This document shows, piece by piece, positions 21,201 to 32,323 of a stretch of 64,000 bases of DNA; position 1 is the first letter of the stretch; every line of letters starts with the position of its first letter. The position numbers and the translations under genes are program-made. Source of the DNA: Capitulum mitella (lineage: Eukaryota; Arthropoda; Thecostraca; Pollicipedomorpha; Pollicipedidae); assembly GCA_030062745.1 (NCBI GenBank), contig CP099844.1, positions 3,935,481 through 3,999,480 of the forward strand, given 5' to 3'. Below the pieces are notes generated by a model that saw only the letters and a program-made list of their open reading frames with translations, had not been told where the DNA came from and ran no database searches.

Positions 21201-24200
21201 AAGCTCACCATGACATTCCGTTATTGCGGCTGCCAGCAGGCACGGTCTGGTGTCCGCTTCGCAGCGGAGAAACCAAGAATGCGTCGTTGTCATGCTCAAG
21301 GCACTCGGGCATTTTGTGGTGAACCAACCGTTTAAAGTGTGTTCACAGGACGTGTGTCCACTTGGTGTGCTCACTGGCGTGTGGCGTGGCGCATTGCGCG
21401 TTCACTTGAGTGCCTGGCAGGCACTCAAAGCCTTGATTTTGCTTCAGATGTCTGAGGACGTGTTCAAGGCACTCAGGAACTCGTTGCTGGCCCAGGCGTT
21501 TTGAAGGCTGCTCAGGACACCCAGGGCTCACGTGCAGATCCAGGAAGTGTTCCTTATTGATGAAATCAGTTCACATTTAGTTTCCAAGTTCAACACCAGG
21601 TGGCACGCAACAGTCGGATGCAGACCATGGCCGACGGATAATGAAAGTGCGCGTGGAGCTTGCATGCAGTGAAAGCTGCTGTGATCAGAATCAAACACAT
21701 TCGGTCAAGCCAGGGGCATGAATAAAAAACGCCGGAACCTGGTTATTTTTTCTGTACGAGTATGCGTGTGTTCCTCATACGTTATTGTAAGCCATACGTG
21801 CGCCGATGAAACCCGCCTTGGCTGTGTTCAAAACAGACGCACTAGCAACAGGAAAAATGAAAACATCACTGATTAAAAGTACTGTGTCGTTGTTTAATAT
21901 ACCCTTGGTCAGGTTTAACCAACTCTGTAAACGAGAGGATGTTCTGGGAAACTGGGAGTGAGCATAAATTTTCGGAGAAAAAACAATAAAATAAGCAAGT
22001 GAAATGCGTTTTATATCTTGAAGAATGACTCTTAAATACTCCTGGTTTTTAGGCCTGTCTAAAAAATGCAATGCTTCCTGCTATATTGCAGGTCAATTTG
22101 AACTGAATATTTGCAAATAAAATACGCTGCAAATTTGTCTGGTGTGCAGAAAAAGTCCGCATTCATCAGATTAACCTGATTTCCATGCGGCGGATTTGGT
22201 TTGAAATCCATGCCGGAGCTGATTCGCCCCCCCCCCCCCTCCTTGAGATCTTCCGATCTACTGTGCCTGTTTCGACGAAACAGGGCCTAAACAGACTTCC
22301 TACGTGGCCTTCCAGTCTCCCCTGCGTACCACTTCTTGGTGATGGCCCATCTATTATGGATCAGAACTGTGGACAGCAGAACAGGTTCGGCTCGTCCATG
22401 AAGGGTGTATTTTGCTCCACCGGAGGCTAGTAAGTTTTTGTTGTATAGTGATGGCGTGCTTGGTCTGGCTAAAATAACAGACTTCGGTTAGGTTATTTTT
22501 CATCTAGGAGTGGCATTAAACGCCTCTTCATACACCGATCGAGGCTGATAGTACGATATTCACCTCATGCACCGCGACAGGCGTTAGAAGAACATAGGAT
22601 ACGTTTGGTTTATATAATTCATAAACTGACACAAGCCGAAGCAACAACCCAATAATTAAAAAAAATCGTCGTTCTTAGTGTTTGCGTACCTGGAATATCA
22701 CCCTCTTCGGAAAAATATGAGGTCAGCGTGGTTCGAAGGAACACAAACTTCTGTATACCTGCAGAAGCTGTTTTTATCCTTTAAAACATGCATTATAAGG
22801 TATTAAACGTTTCGGAGCAAAGCCATCTTCGGGAGGGAGATCGTGCGCACAGTGGGGACTTGCGGGGTAACTCGCGCAGTAGTGGGGATGCCCCCCGTCA
22901 TGTTTTTTTTCGCGCGTAACATCCGTGGTAACGCCAGAGCGATGGGCGTTCTTCTGTGTGTTGCTGAACTGCCAGCGCGAAATTTTCAAACCAGTTCGGA
23001 ACCTCGCCAGGTTGTAGTGGTCGGCCGAACGGCGATCGGGTTGTCGATCCGTCATCGGCGGCGGAGGGCCTCAGGCGTAACGGACCGTAAGATGGGCACC
23101 GTGCTGCGTATGGAGTAGGTTCTGCCAGACCGCCAGCTACAAAACATTGTGGGGAGTACCTTTGTGATAAATTTGCAATCCATAGGCGCAGCCAGCTTGG
23201 GTCAGGTTAATCCAGGTCAAACGAAATCAAGTGGTGGACGTACAGCATTCTGCCCCTTTTTCTGCAGATATATTTGCCCCATTTCAACAAAGCTTTGTGA
23301 AGAGTTTGTCCACTAGATGAATGCTTTTATTGTGAAGTACAAGTGCCCTTGCTTAAAGGAATGGGGGTCGGCCAAAGTCAAATGTGGTATTTTTAAAGTG
23401 ATCATACGGGAATGCGGTAGGAACTTTGACTGCATGATGAACGCAGATGTCTCAAAGCAAAGAAAAGCTAGGTCATGTCACTAGGATTTTTTTGGCCAAC
23501 CCCGTCTGACGTCGGATGACCTCGAATGGCCTAAGTACGTCACCTGCTCTAAGCATATAACTACAAGACATCTTACTTATTAACAACCCACTAGATTGTG
23601 TTATCCTGGATTTTCACAAAATGCGGCTTTTTTAATGTTGACCGGGGTTGATCTCGCTTAACCTGATATGGGTCACCGTCTCTGACTAAGGTTCCACAAA
23701 AATTGGTTGCGGTCAATTCAACAGATCTGAATAAAGAAAGGAGTGTTCCTGATTTCACGTTCCGCTTCGTTTGACCTCAAAAGACTAGACCTAGGCCATT
23801 AGGTTTCCTCTAGTAATGCGATTACTGCGCAGGCTTTTTTGCCACAAAATCTCGTTGCAGTCGGTTGAATAGATCCGAAGACAGAGGGGGAGAAAAATAT
23901 GCCTCCTCTCCACCAATGCGCGTGATGGGTGTCCACCAGCGACCGTGTTAAAGTATATTTTTACATACCAAAGCTAGCATGTCCTAACCTAAAGAAAACT
24001 ATTTTCTTCTACATTTATGCACAACGCCCGGAAGCACATGAAGACCATTTTTGACCATTCTTATGAATTGGATAACCTCTGTGCTTACGATCCATTGCAT
24101 CAGTAAGTTCGGCTGTCGGCCATCGTCACATTCACTTGCACCGATTCTGGCAGAATGTCATACGAGAGGCTCCTGTCCTGGGTTTTCTGAAAATGAGTTT

Positions 24201-24465
24201 GTGATTCCGTCAACAAGGAAGCTTTTCTGGGCTGTCTGCACTTTGTACCTCAGCTGTCTAGCTATCTTTTGAACGTATTGACTCAATCCGCCAAACTTGC
24301 GCGTTACCTTGCAAGCACATGCATACGCATCGTCGCTTGAATATGTTTAGTGTTTACCAATCCTGACTCCAGTTGACCTGGTTTGTATAACAGAGTGCAG
24401 TCAGCACGTTCCTTCCTGAGGGTTGTTGTCTTCTCCCAACACTAAAGTCATCGATATGGAATGCA
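21201..24465. other. Long stretch without a recognisable gene
   Basis: It holds a 14-C run near 22.23 kb, flanked by GATTCG and GAGATCTTCCG, which weakly resembles the subterminal part of the piggyBac-type MITE. An AACGTTTCGGAGC motif lies near 22.81 kb (see findings). Repeat-like GACCT-rich sequence runs from 23.16 to 23.95 kb. No coding feature is supported. Confidence 0.45.
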
Positions 24466-24469
24466 TCAA

Positions 24470-25075
24470 AGCCGTACCCGGGGGTGAGGAGTGAGGGCAT
24501 GGAGGCAAGAGTCCCTCCCTTAGCAACTGAGGTACCCCCCGTTGCCGCGCTGCGCGGGGAGGTGTCCCCATTCGGGCTGGGAGGTACCCCTCCGCACTAT
24601 GCACCTAACTACTCTACATCCGGTAGATTCCGGCTCAACTACCCAACGCCTGAACGTGAATGGTGCTGTTTACCTGCCGGCCCGAAAAAGGTCCCTCTGC
24701 TGACGTGCAAAGGGATCCTCTGCCGGTTTGCAGAGGGCCCCTGCCGGCCAGGAGATGTTACCCCGTAAAGAGCCCCCGCAAACTGACTCCCAAAAGGGCG
24801 CCTCTGCATCTGTAAAGGACTCCTTGCAGCTTCCTTCCTCTTATTCAAATGTTATTTTTAGCTCGCGGTTGCAAAACAAAGGCAGCGCATGCTGCCGGAC
24901 GAGGAGGCCCACTGAAATTGGATTCCTCTTCCCCGCCGAAAAACCTAGCCCCCTCCCCGCCCTCTTAGTAACATCCCGGCTTCGAACCTGGGAGTGAGGG
25001 AGGTCCCCTGAAGTCGGAGACCCCTGGGCAGATGCCTTGCCCCCCTCAGGAAAATCCTGGGTGCGCGCTGTAATG
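24470..25075 (+). mobile_element. Composite minisatellite element copy 3 (partial)
   Basis: Units such as GGGCCCCTGCCGGCCAG and CTGTAAAGGA repeat between about 24.64 and 24.83 kb, like those at 6.4-6.6 kb. The segment ends near 25.05 kb with GAAAATCCTGGGTGCGC, the counterpart of the ends at 5.15 and 8.76 kb. It is more degraded than copies 1 and 2. Confidence 0.45.
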
Positions 25076-25279
25076 CAGGCTGCTCTTCTATCGGCGCCCA
25101 TCGCTATAAGGTACTTCGCTGCCCATGACTTTTTAATGGCCACGGTTGATTTTCACGCAAAGCAATGATGAGTCATATCCTACCTTTTGCGGTTGATCAA
25201 CTTCATGATGATCGTTAACTAATCAAGCACCTTGTGTTAGTTACACGTGCATTGTCGATAAAACTGCACTGTTGTACCA

Positions 25280-25670
25280 CTGTTGTCCGATCGCATTCGT
25301 GAACAAGTGGCGATCATTGCAAGACGTGAGCTGCCTCTGAGAAATCTGCCACCACCCGTCGCCGCGCTCTGTCGCCCCGTCCTCAGACGACATGTCCACC
25401 ATCCGCCCGCGGGAGCGCGGCTCACCCGCAACACGGGACTCGCCGCTCGTCGGCCGAGACGCTGCCGGCCGAGCCGCTGGGCATAGAACCCGGGCGGAGC
25501 CGCCGGTCCCCGCCCGAGGCGCTGGCCCCGGTTAGTATTCGCGTCAGCGGCGGCGGCCGCGCGAAAACGGACGGCAATCAGCGCTGACGCCTGTTCAGAC
25601 GAACAAAGACCGGTGGCGCACGGCGGAACCCCCGGGGACGGGCCACGCCCTTCACCTCGCTCGTTTCAGC
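25280..25670. promoter_or_regulatory. CpG-rich island
   Basis: The block is very GC-rich, with many CG dinucleotides and GGCGGCGGCCGCGCG near its right part. A 67-codon plus-strand frame has no domain. A promoter or untranslated first exon is possible; nothing else supports a gene here. Confidence 0.4.
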
Positions 25671-25714
25671 GCTAAGGAGGAGGCTGGGTTTCCATGGAAA
25701 ATTCCATGGAATAG

Positions 25715-26111
25715 AAATTTTTGTTTAACTAGTTTTTGAAAAACTAATCTTCCAATTTTCGAAACCTTGTGAAGACCTATGAATTTTCTCAACATGTGAA
25801 ATTTATGAACCAACGATAAAAGTCCCGACCATAATCTCTCCATTCATACCAATTTGATCGGAGTCAGTCCATAAACAGTAGAGTTGTAACAAGTCCAAAA
25901 ATGTCCCATTTTGACTTTTGCTCCCCTGTGTCCAACCCTTTCGGAATATTGGAAACTTTTTCATATGAAAATGTAATTTACATCGTGGGAGATCCATTGC
26001 CGTTTGTTGCAGTGAAATCGAATGTGCAGTTCTCGACATTTCAAGGGGGGGACCTGAGAATCCTCTGCCGGTAATCGGCGATACCGTCTAGCCCTCCGGG
26101 AATGGGGTTAA
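25715..26111 (+). mobile_element. piggyBac-type MITE, left-truncated copy D
   Basis: It aligns with the right third of copy A: the TATGAATTTTCTC block, the CATAATCTC/TCTCGATTCAT region, CCATTGCCGTTTGTTGC, and the right end GGGAATGGGG followed by TTAA (26,108-26,111). The left two thirds are absent, which suggests deletion after insertion. Confidence 0.75.
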
Positions 26112-26335
26112 GCATTCAGTTTTGATCTGTGCGATGCGATTGGCGCGCAAGGGAAATCCCTTCCATCTGAGCAGGGAAGTAATTTTGATCAACTTCATGT
26201 TTATTTTTCCGCACCAAGGGCCTCGGCCCTGCCGAACCTCAGTTCTTACTTAAGAAATCTCTGCGAACGTCATTTTGCGGTCCGGGCTGGAATATTAAAG
26301 TCCCACCGCAATATGCTCAAGGTTATGTATAAACT

Positions 26336-26338
<3 letters not shown>

Positions 26339-26379
<41 letters not shown>
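26339..26379. repeat. (CT)n microsatellite
   Basis: About 20 perfect CT units. Confidence 0.95.
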
Positions 26380-26384
<5 letters not shown>

Positions 26385-26509
26385 GCACTTGGTAACCGTT
26401 CGGGAGCTTCATCGCAGTTGAGCTGGCAACGCGTCGGGGCGAATAACTGCCATTTTGGCCACCGTCGTATGCAGTTCGGCCTTAACAGTCTAACAGTCTA
26501 ACGGCCGGC

Positions 26510-27545
26510 CACGATGCCGAAGCTCAGCGATGCCCAAAAAAGGATGAGGAGCTCCAAACCCACCGGCAGCAATGGCGCCTCCACAGTGCTTCTCGTTCGA
26601 CGTTGCTTTCCTGCTTTTGGCTGTCATGTACTTGACGCTATTAATGAATAAGTGTAGAAGTCCACGACTGGTAAGGTCCCGGCTCCTTGGAAACTTGAGA
26701 CAGTCGTGCAGAACCGTAAATCCGATGATAGACGCCAACGTTGCAATTTTAGGCCTATCAGTGCTCTGAATGTCATTGCTTACATTCTGTCAAGGCTTAC
26801 AGCGCAGCTGATTAGCACCCAACTTACACAGCACCTGACAGAGAACTTCATCATGTCTGCCACATAATGTTCATACAGAGCCACCACTCCACAAGGTACG
26901 CATTGGTCGACCTGGTGGTCACCATCTCTACCAACAGAGATGAGAGGCGTGTGGCCTGCCCCTTTGTGACATGTCAAAGTCCTTGGACTGTGTTGACCGT
27001 GACATGTTGCTTGCAAAATTCCAGCGATACGGAATTTCCACGCACTAGTTCAAGGACTATTTTACTCACCGGAAACAGTCAAGGACAGCGCCACCATGGA
27101 AGTCAGCTTTGACGTGGCGCAGGACAGCGCACTTGGACCGATCATGTTCAACGACCTCACATGTCATATCTCACATGCCCCTGTCGTGTCTTATGCAGAG
27201 GACCCTCAGCTGGTTCATAAAGCCATGCCCTTTCCGGCTGGTCTTGCTGAGCTCCGTCTCACCGTGGAGGCTGACCTTGAAGTCTTATCCACCTGGTTCG
27301 CCTCAAACGGACTTAAAGTAAACGTAAGTAAAAGTAAAAGTAGCCAAACGTAAGTAAACGGAGAAGTAGCCAAAACCGGAATTCATCGTTTTCGGAACAA
27401 TGACAAAGCTGAAAAAGACAGCAAATTTTTTAGTGCAGTTTGAAGACGCCACGTTAAAACCCGCTGAATGGATAAAAGTACTCGACATCATTTTAGATAA
27501 AGAACTGAACATGGAAGACCTTACCAGCCGGGTGTTGTAGCTGTG
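26510..27545 (+). mobile_element. LINE reverse transcriptase remnant (jockey/CR1-type)
   Basis: NFRPISALN (from about 26,747) is the classical early RT block of non-LTR elements, followed by LSRLTAQLIS. A motif-A region then reads KSFDCVDRD-like in shifted frames, then AQDSALGPIMF (motif B, near 27,120-27,153) and SYAEDPQL (motif C, near 27,188-27,211). The tail is LKPAEWIKVL with LDKELNMED. The catalytic YADD is YAED here, and several frame changes separate the blocks. It lacks the endonuclease and the 3' end, so it is a dead fragment. A small local duplication of AAGTAAA/AGTAGCC is seen at 27.32-27.38 kb. Confidence 0.85.
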
Positions 27546-27681
27546 ACATGGAATCCCCATCACATTTCAAAAACTGAGTGATACTCTTCCTCGCAACACT
27601 GTGATTCATCTCAAACGTTCACGCGCCTTCCCTCTTATCATCTACTCATTGCGAGCATAGGCTTCGCCAATACATACGCAG

Positions 27682-28270
27682 TGTAGCAGATTTCTGTCTG
27701 CATGCACTAAAGTTCAACTAATGACGATCTCCCTCGAGCTTGACTTTCTCGCAGATCAACCAAAGAGAAGATCTTCAAAGTCCAGGCCATGTATTCATGA
27801 AAGCAATCGCCTAACACCTACACCAGCATTCATACCGCACGGAGACCCTTCCACTATGCGTTCAAAATCACGGAAACATACATGATAACGAGCGGTGCGC
27901 TCTTTATGCTTTCTACAACTGAAAACAGTCAGAGCCGGGAGGTACTGAAATGGCGTGATGCCAAGCAATAAGAGACAGTTTCGTCATCGAACGCTGGGCG
28001 TAAACCAGTGGCGTGAGGGGCGTTGGACCAATCAGAGCTCGAGGTTTCGCCTTGCTACTCCAACAATTACAGGATGTGGAGCTGCATTGTGTGTTGCTTA
28101 TACCGACTTTTTCAGGGGGAAATATCGAATCACATTACCAGAAAAGAATGCCAACAATTCCATCGTTGTAAGTGGAAAGAACATGGGCGTCACTGACGTA
28201 TTTGCCTGGGACGTTGCACTCACTCTTGAGACTTTGGGCTGGAGATTTTTAGTACTGGAGATAATGTTAG
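27682..28270 (-). mobile_element. Solo LTR, family copy 2 (divergent fossil)
   Basis: It starts TGTAGCAGATTTCT and shares GTTCAACTAATGACGA, CACGGA, GGGCGTAAACCAGTGG and CCAATCAGAG with the other LTR copies. The right end is diverged and its border is approximate. No coding region belongs to it. Confidence 0.55.
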
Positions 28271-28883
28271 GAAATGCTAAACTTCAGAGCCATTGTAAGC
28301 AAAGCAATAAATCCCTGGATTATAAAACAGCTTTAAGAAAACGCATTTTTTTTTGTTTAAAATTTTTTGAGCCATGAACAACTGCTGCACGCAGTGTCAA
28401 CGCATAGATCGCCCATCAGCCTCATCATTCGTGTAGTATCTAGAAGACTCAATGCATATCCCCTTTTTTTACTCACGTCGACAGCTAGGATGGATGAATT
28501 TCACGTGAATGACTGGCTGCAACGACTGTGGGTTTATTCATTGAGTGGTTAAATTGACCCAGGGACAGCATAACCTCAAAATACTAATAGTACATCGGAA
28601 GAACGTCTTTAAAAGTATTGCGCGAGCTACAACTACTCGGCTGTTGCAGATTCGCTGAGTCAGGCTGGAGACAACACGGAAAACCGTGGCTTAATGTTCC
28701 ACTTCCGCCTGGAACTCACTCCCGATGAGTGTGCGGCAGTTGCGTAATCTCCGAGTTTTTAAGAGGTTCATTCCGTTTATTTTATTCAATGATATGTGAG
28801 GAGCGATGCCCAGCTGGTCAAGTAGTTCTTTCTGTTTTAACTAATTGATTTCCCTATTCGTTGCAGGCGGCTCCTCGTAAATT
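28271..28883. other. Spacer between two retroelement fossils
   Basis: No gene or recognisable repeat is seen here. Confidence 0.45.
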
Positions 28884-29040
28884 TGTGACAGATCTTTGTA
28901 TAACGCAGCGGTCAATGGCCTCTCGGTTGGCTCTGGATCCTTGTAACTTATCTGTTCGTCATCGCTCGCTAGCTTTTACTTGCTTGTAGTAGATCAATAA
29001 CTCTCCGTTCAATCCGTTTGCTTTCTTAATCGGAACGCCG
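28884..29040 (+). repeat. 5' LTR of the BEL/Pao fossil
   Basis: TGTGACAGATCTTTGTAT at the start and TAGATCAATA plus CTTAATCG near the end match the 3' LTR. Immediately after it lies TTTGGTCCTCCGGGCCGG, a phrase typical just inside BEL-type elements. The outer edge is approximate. Confidence 0.6.
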
Positions 29041-29811
29041 ATTTGGCGACATTTTTGGTCCTCCGGGCCGGATTGTTAATGCGCAATTCGTGTACGATCT
29101 CGACGTTTTAAGCCAGCAGCACAACGAGTGAGAGGTCACTCAAGACCCGAGGCGCAGCAGCTTCAATTTCTTCCCGCACCAGCGATGTGAAGCGTCAGTC
29201 AGCGCCGGCTAAACTACGGCTAGAGCAAGCTCAGCGTGTAAGCAACCTGGAATGCAAAAGAGAGGAACTTTAAACCACAGAGAAAAGCTAGAACGCCAGG
29301 GATGTGAACTGGAGCGACAGATGTAGGAAGATGCGGTCACCGATAAAGTCAATCAGCTGTAGCCGAAAGCCACATAAATCGAAGAAGAGCTGCAAGAAGA
29401 CGGTGGAGGGAGGAGCAACGGCAACCCGGCCAGACGTCACCTGCACCTTCATCTCAGAAAGAAGTCCGATTCAGCAGAACACGATTAGAAACCGGATTCA
29501 GAACGTCAGCCACACGCCAATGAATTCAGTGAAGAACAACCGCCTTACCCCAGAATTTGGGGCAGCAGAGAAACGTTCCTCAGATTCAGCTGCCGAAGCT
29601 CGCAAGGTGACTGAGTGGCCCGGTGGATAGGTCTTTTTAAAACTTTGATTCGCGATCAATCCGGGCTGTCGGACGCCGAAAAGCTCGCGCACCTCTAATT
29701 TCCTGTGATGGGCCTCGCTCAGCAGACTATTGAAGACACGCTCGATAATGGAGATCATTTCGCTCTTCTTCCAACTCTGACGAACGGAAACCGGTAGAGA
29801 GGACACAGCGA

Positions 29812-29965
29812 CGCAGCCAGGATTTCTTTTGGGGGAGCCGTGGCTCAGGCCGAGTTCAAATCATACGAAAACCGCCTGCTGGTAAAACGATGTAGAATGG
29901 TTTTCGGGAAAAAATGCAAGCCTAGAGGGGTCCAGATCCCCCTTCCCCCCCCCCCTTGGCTGCGC
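29812..29965 (+). mobile_element. Short G-run MITE, copy 2, nested in the BEL fossil
   Basis: Ends are CGCAGCCAGGATTT and CTTGGCTGCG, a terminal inverted repeat of about 8 bp flanking G- and C-runs. The interior has AATCATACGAAAACCG, ACGATGTAGAATGG and CCTAGAGGGG, shared with copies at 17.5 and 55.9 kb (the last in inverse orientation). The termini loosely recall hAT-type ends (CAG...), but no clear 8-bp target duplication was found. Confidence 0.75.
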
Positions 29966-30195
29966 CACCGGTGAGAAATCATCGTGAACGCAAACTTCAG
30001 CAGCAGCATCAGTAGCTGGAATCGGTGGTCCTGTGCCATCCAGTCTCCCTGTTTCTATTTGCGGCGACTTCAGTTTAAGACTTTGGAAAGATTCACTTTT
30101 TTTTTGGCAAATTTAATAAGTTTGGCTCGCGTTTCAATCCTTCTCAGCATGTTTGGGATGTAACTTTACAGGCGGCTTGTTACGGGATATAGCAC

Positions 30196-30640
30196 TGAAT
30201 GGAGGCGACTGCGGTCTTCTTGACTGTACTACCTTGCACCGCGATTTTAGCTCCCACAACATCACTCCCTTTAACATTTCTGTGGCTCGACCCTGCCAAG
30301 TGCCAAGGTGAGCTTTTTTGGCGCTCTCTCTATCGCATTGATTCTCCTCTGTTTCTCCATGATCTCCCCCATGCCGACTGGTGCGGCGTATTTTCAGCCA
30401 CAGCTGTTGCTGAAAAGTCGTCTGCCTTCCTTTCTGTCTTCTTCCCAATTATCGACCAGCACGTTCCCCTCATCCCCAAGAAAATCCGCAACCCAGCCTC
30501 ACTACCAATCTCCCAGCAAGCTCTGTCCTTGATGGCTCGGCGTCGCGAAGCCCTGCGCGCCCACAGCCACGTCACGGAGCGGCAGTCGCCAAAAGCGCTG
30601 CCATGCCTGAAGTCCGTCTGCGCTTTTGGCAACAGCGGCC
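30196..30640 (+). mobile_element. LINE fragment nested in the BEL fossil
   Basis: The reading DLPHADWCGVFSATAVAEK, then FFPIIDQHVPLIPKKIRNP, then SQQALSLMARRREALRAH matches the linker between endonuclease and reverse transcriptase in jockey/CR1-type LINEs (W..F....V...W..F...I...IDxHVP and W....L..L...R). Both the endonuclease core and RT are absent. It separates two parts of the BEL gag region, so it inserted there. Confidence 0.65.
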
Positions 30641-32185
30641 GTGATCTGCCAATGCTCCTATCGGTTCTGCAGAAAAGTAAGGGTCATCGTGCTAAACTTG
30701 CAGCGGAAAACGGGCAACGTCCTTCCTGCCGCTTCCACTGGTCCAGGCAGTGTCCAGCATCTGATGCCTGCAGAGAAGACGACTCCGGAGGCAGTCATCA
30801 CGGTGTGCTGCAAGGCTGCAAGAGAATGTTCGGTCGCCCAGCTGACATGGGAAGCACGTCTTAAAGTCATGTCGCGGCAGTTGCAACATCAAAAACTCGA
30901 AGCAGAAATATCTCTCCAGACAGTGCCTGTAAGAGTTTGTGGAAGTAGTGACCGCTTCGTCGACACTTACTGTCGCTCTTCCAGACTCTAGCGCTCAGAC
31001 CTCATTCTGTTGTGAAGATCCGGTCGAAGCTCTGGAGTGAAGTCAAAGTTCTCCGGTGAAGAATGTTAACTGTATCTAAACCACGTGGAAGGCAGTGGTC
31101 AGCAAGGGACGGCCCTGTGAGTACCATTGCAGCCGACCTCGCTGACAGCCGGCGCAGATCAGCGCACGGTGATCAGGTACTGGCACTGTGTTCCTGCGCA
31201 ACAGCTGAGCTCCTCTGATTGGTCGGGCTGGCAGCATCTGGACGGAATGGACAAAGCAGGTGTTGGTCCTGAACAGCTGACTGTGCTGTTGGAAGTAAAC
31301 GTCCTGGAGTCCGTCATTCAACATGGAATGCGTGTGCGGAAGCTTGGCCAGCCTGTAACCACAAAGTCTCACTTTGTATGGGCTCTGACAGGCATCGCTG
31401 GATTCTTGCCAGCTAAAACTCAGCGCGTGATGCACGTTCACCGATCAGTCTCGCAGGAAGATCGACTAAACAACATGGTCCATGACCAGTGGTCAACAGA
31501 ATCATTTGGTGCCAGGTACTGTGGCAGCTCATTGGGCTCTCCAGGGGATCGCCGAGCCCAGAAGCTCCCGGAAGACTCAACGGAACTGGTGAATCGCCAC
31601 TATGGGTCAGGTTTGCTGTGGAAGAATGATGAGGTATCGCTCCCCAAAAATCACATGGGAGCTCTCCGTCATCTGGAGAGAGCGCAGCGGGTCCTCGCGA
31701 GGAACATCAGCAATGCCCCTCTCACAAGGATACTTCTGAAGAATATGTTCCAAAGGGCTACACAAGGAAGCTGGAAGAAAGTGGTGTGGCTGAGGAAAAT
31801 TGAAACGCTGTTATCTACCGCACTTTACGGTTGCGATTCCCAAACAAATCAGGCAAAATCAGCATAGTGTTTGACGCAGCCGCATCGTTCAAGGGCTCGT
31901 CACTAAATGATCAACTCTTGACCGGACCAGACCTGCAGCAGCAGTTACCAGGTGTCCTCAGGAGGTTTCGAGAGGAAAAAGTCGCAGTGGTTCGAGACAT
32001 CGAACAGATGTGTCACACGATAGGGATACTTCCGAAGATGCACCGACTCTCAGTTTTCTTTAGAGGAACGTGGAAGTGACCAGGCCACCTGAGTCGTACG
32101 AAATGACAGTAGTCATCTTCGGATCAAAATGCTCGCCGGCTGTCGCCAGCTACGTCCTTCAGGGAACAGTGGATGAAAACAAGGC

Positions 32186-32323
32186 CGGGGGTGTAGGAAC
32201 ATCCAGAAAGGCGGGCGGACAGAGACGTTTTTTCCAATAGGACTAATATTAAATTTCCCAAAACTGGGAGAGGCGCACCACCCCCTTCCCCCTTCCCCCT
32301 CTGCCCCCGCTGTTCCTACGCGC
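32186..32323. mobile_element. Small MITE of about 135 bp nested in the BEL RT region
   Basis: GTGTAGGAACA (32,191-32,201) and TGTTCCTACGC (32,311-32,321) form an 11-base inverted repeat with one mismatch, enclosing a C-rich interior. RT-type protein similarity is present on both sides, so this is an insertion. Confidence 0.6.

Noticed and set aside
22205-22290. GATTCG, C-run and GAGATCTTCCG as another piggyBac-type MITE fragment
   Set aside because: Resemblance is limited to the subterminal block and no tip or TTAA was found, so it is not called.
24955-25000. CCCAGGTTCGAAGCCGGGA on the minus strand as a tRNA T-arm
   Set aside because: The stem has a mismatch and no acceptor, D or anticodon arm could be found upstream.
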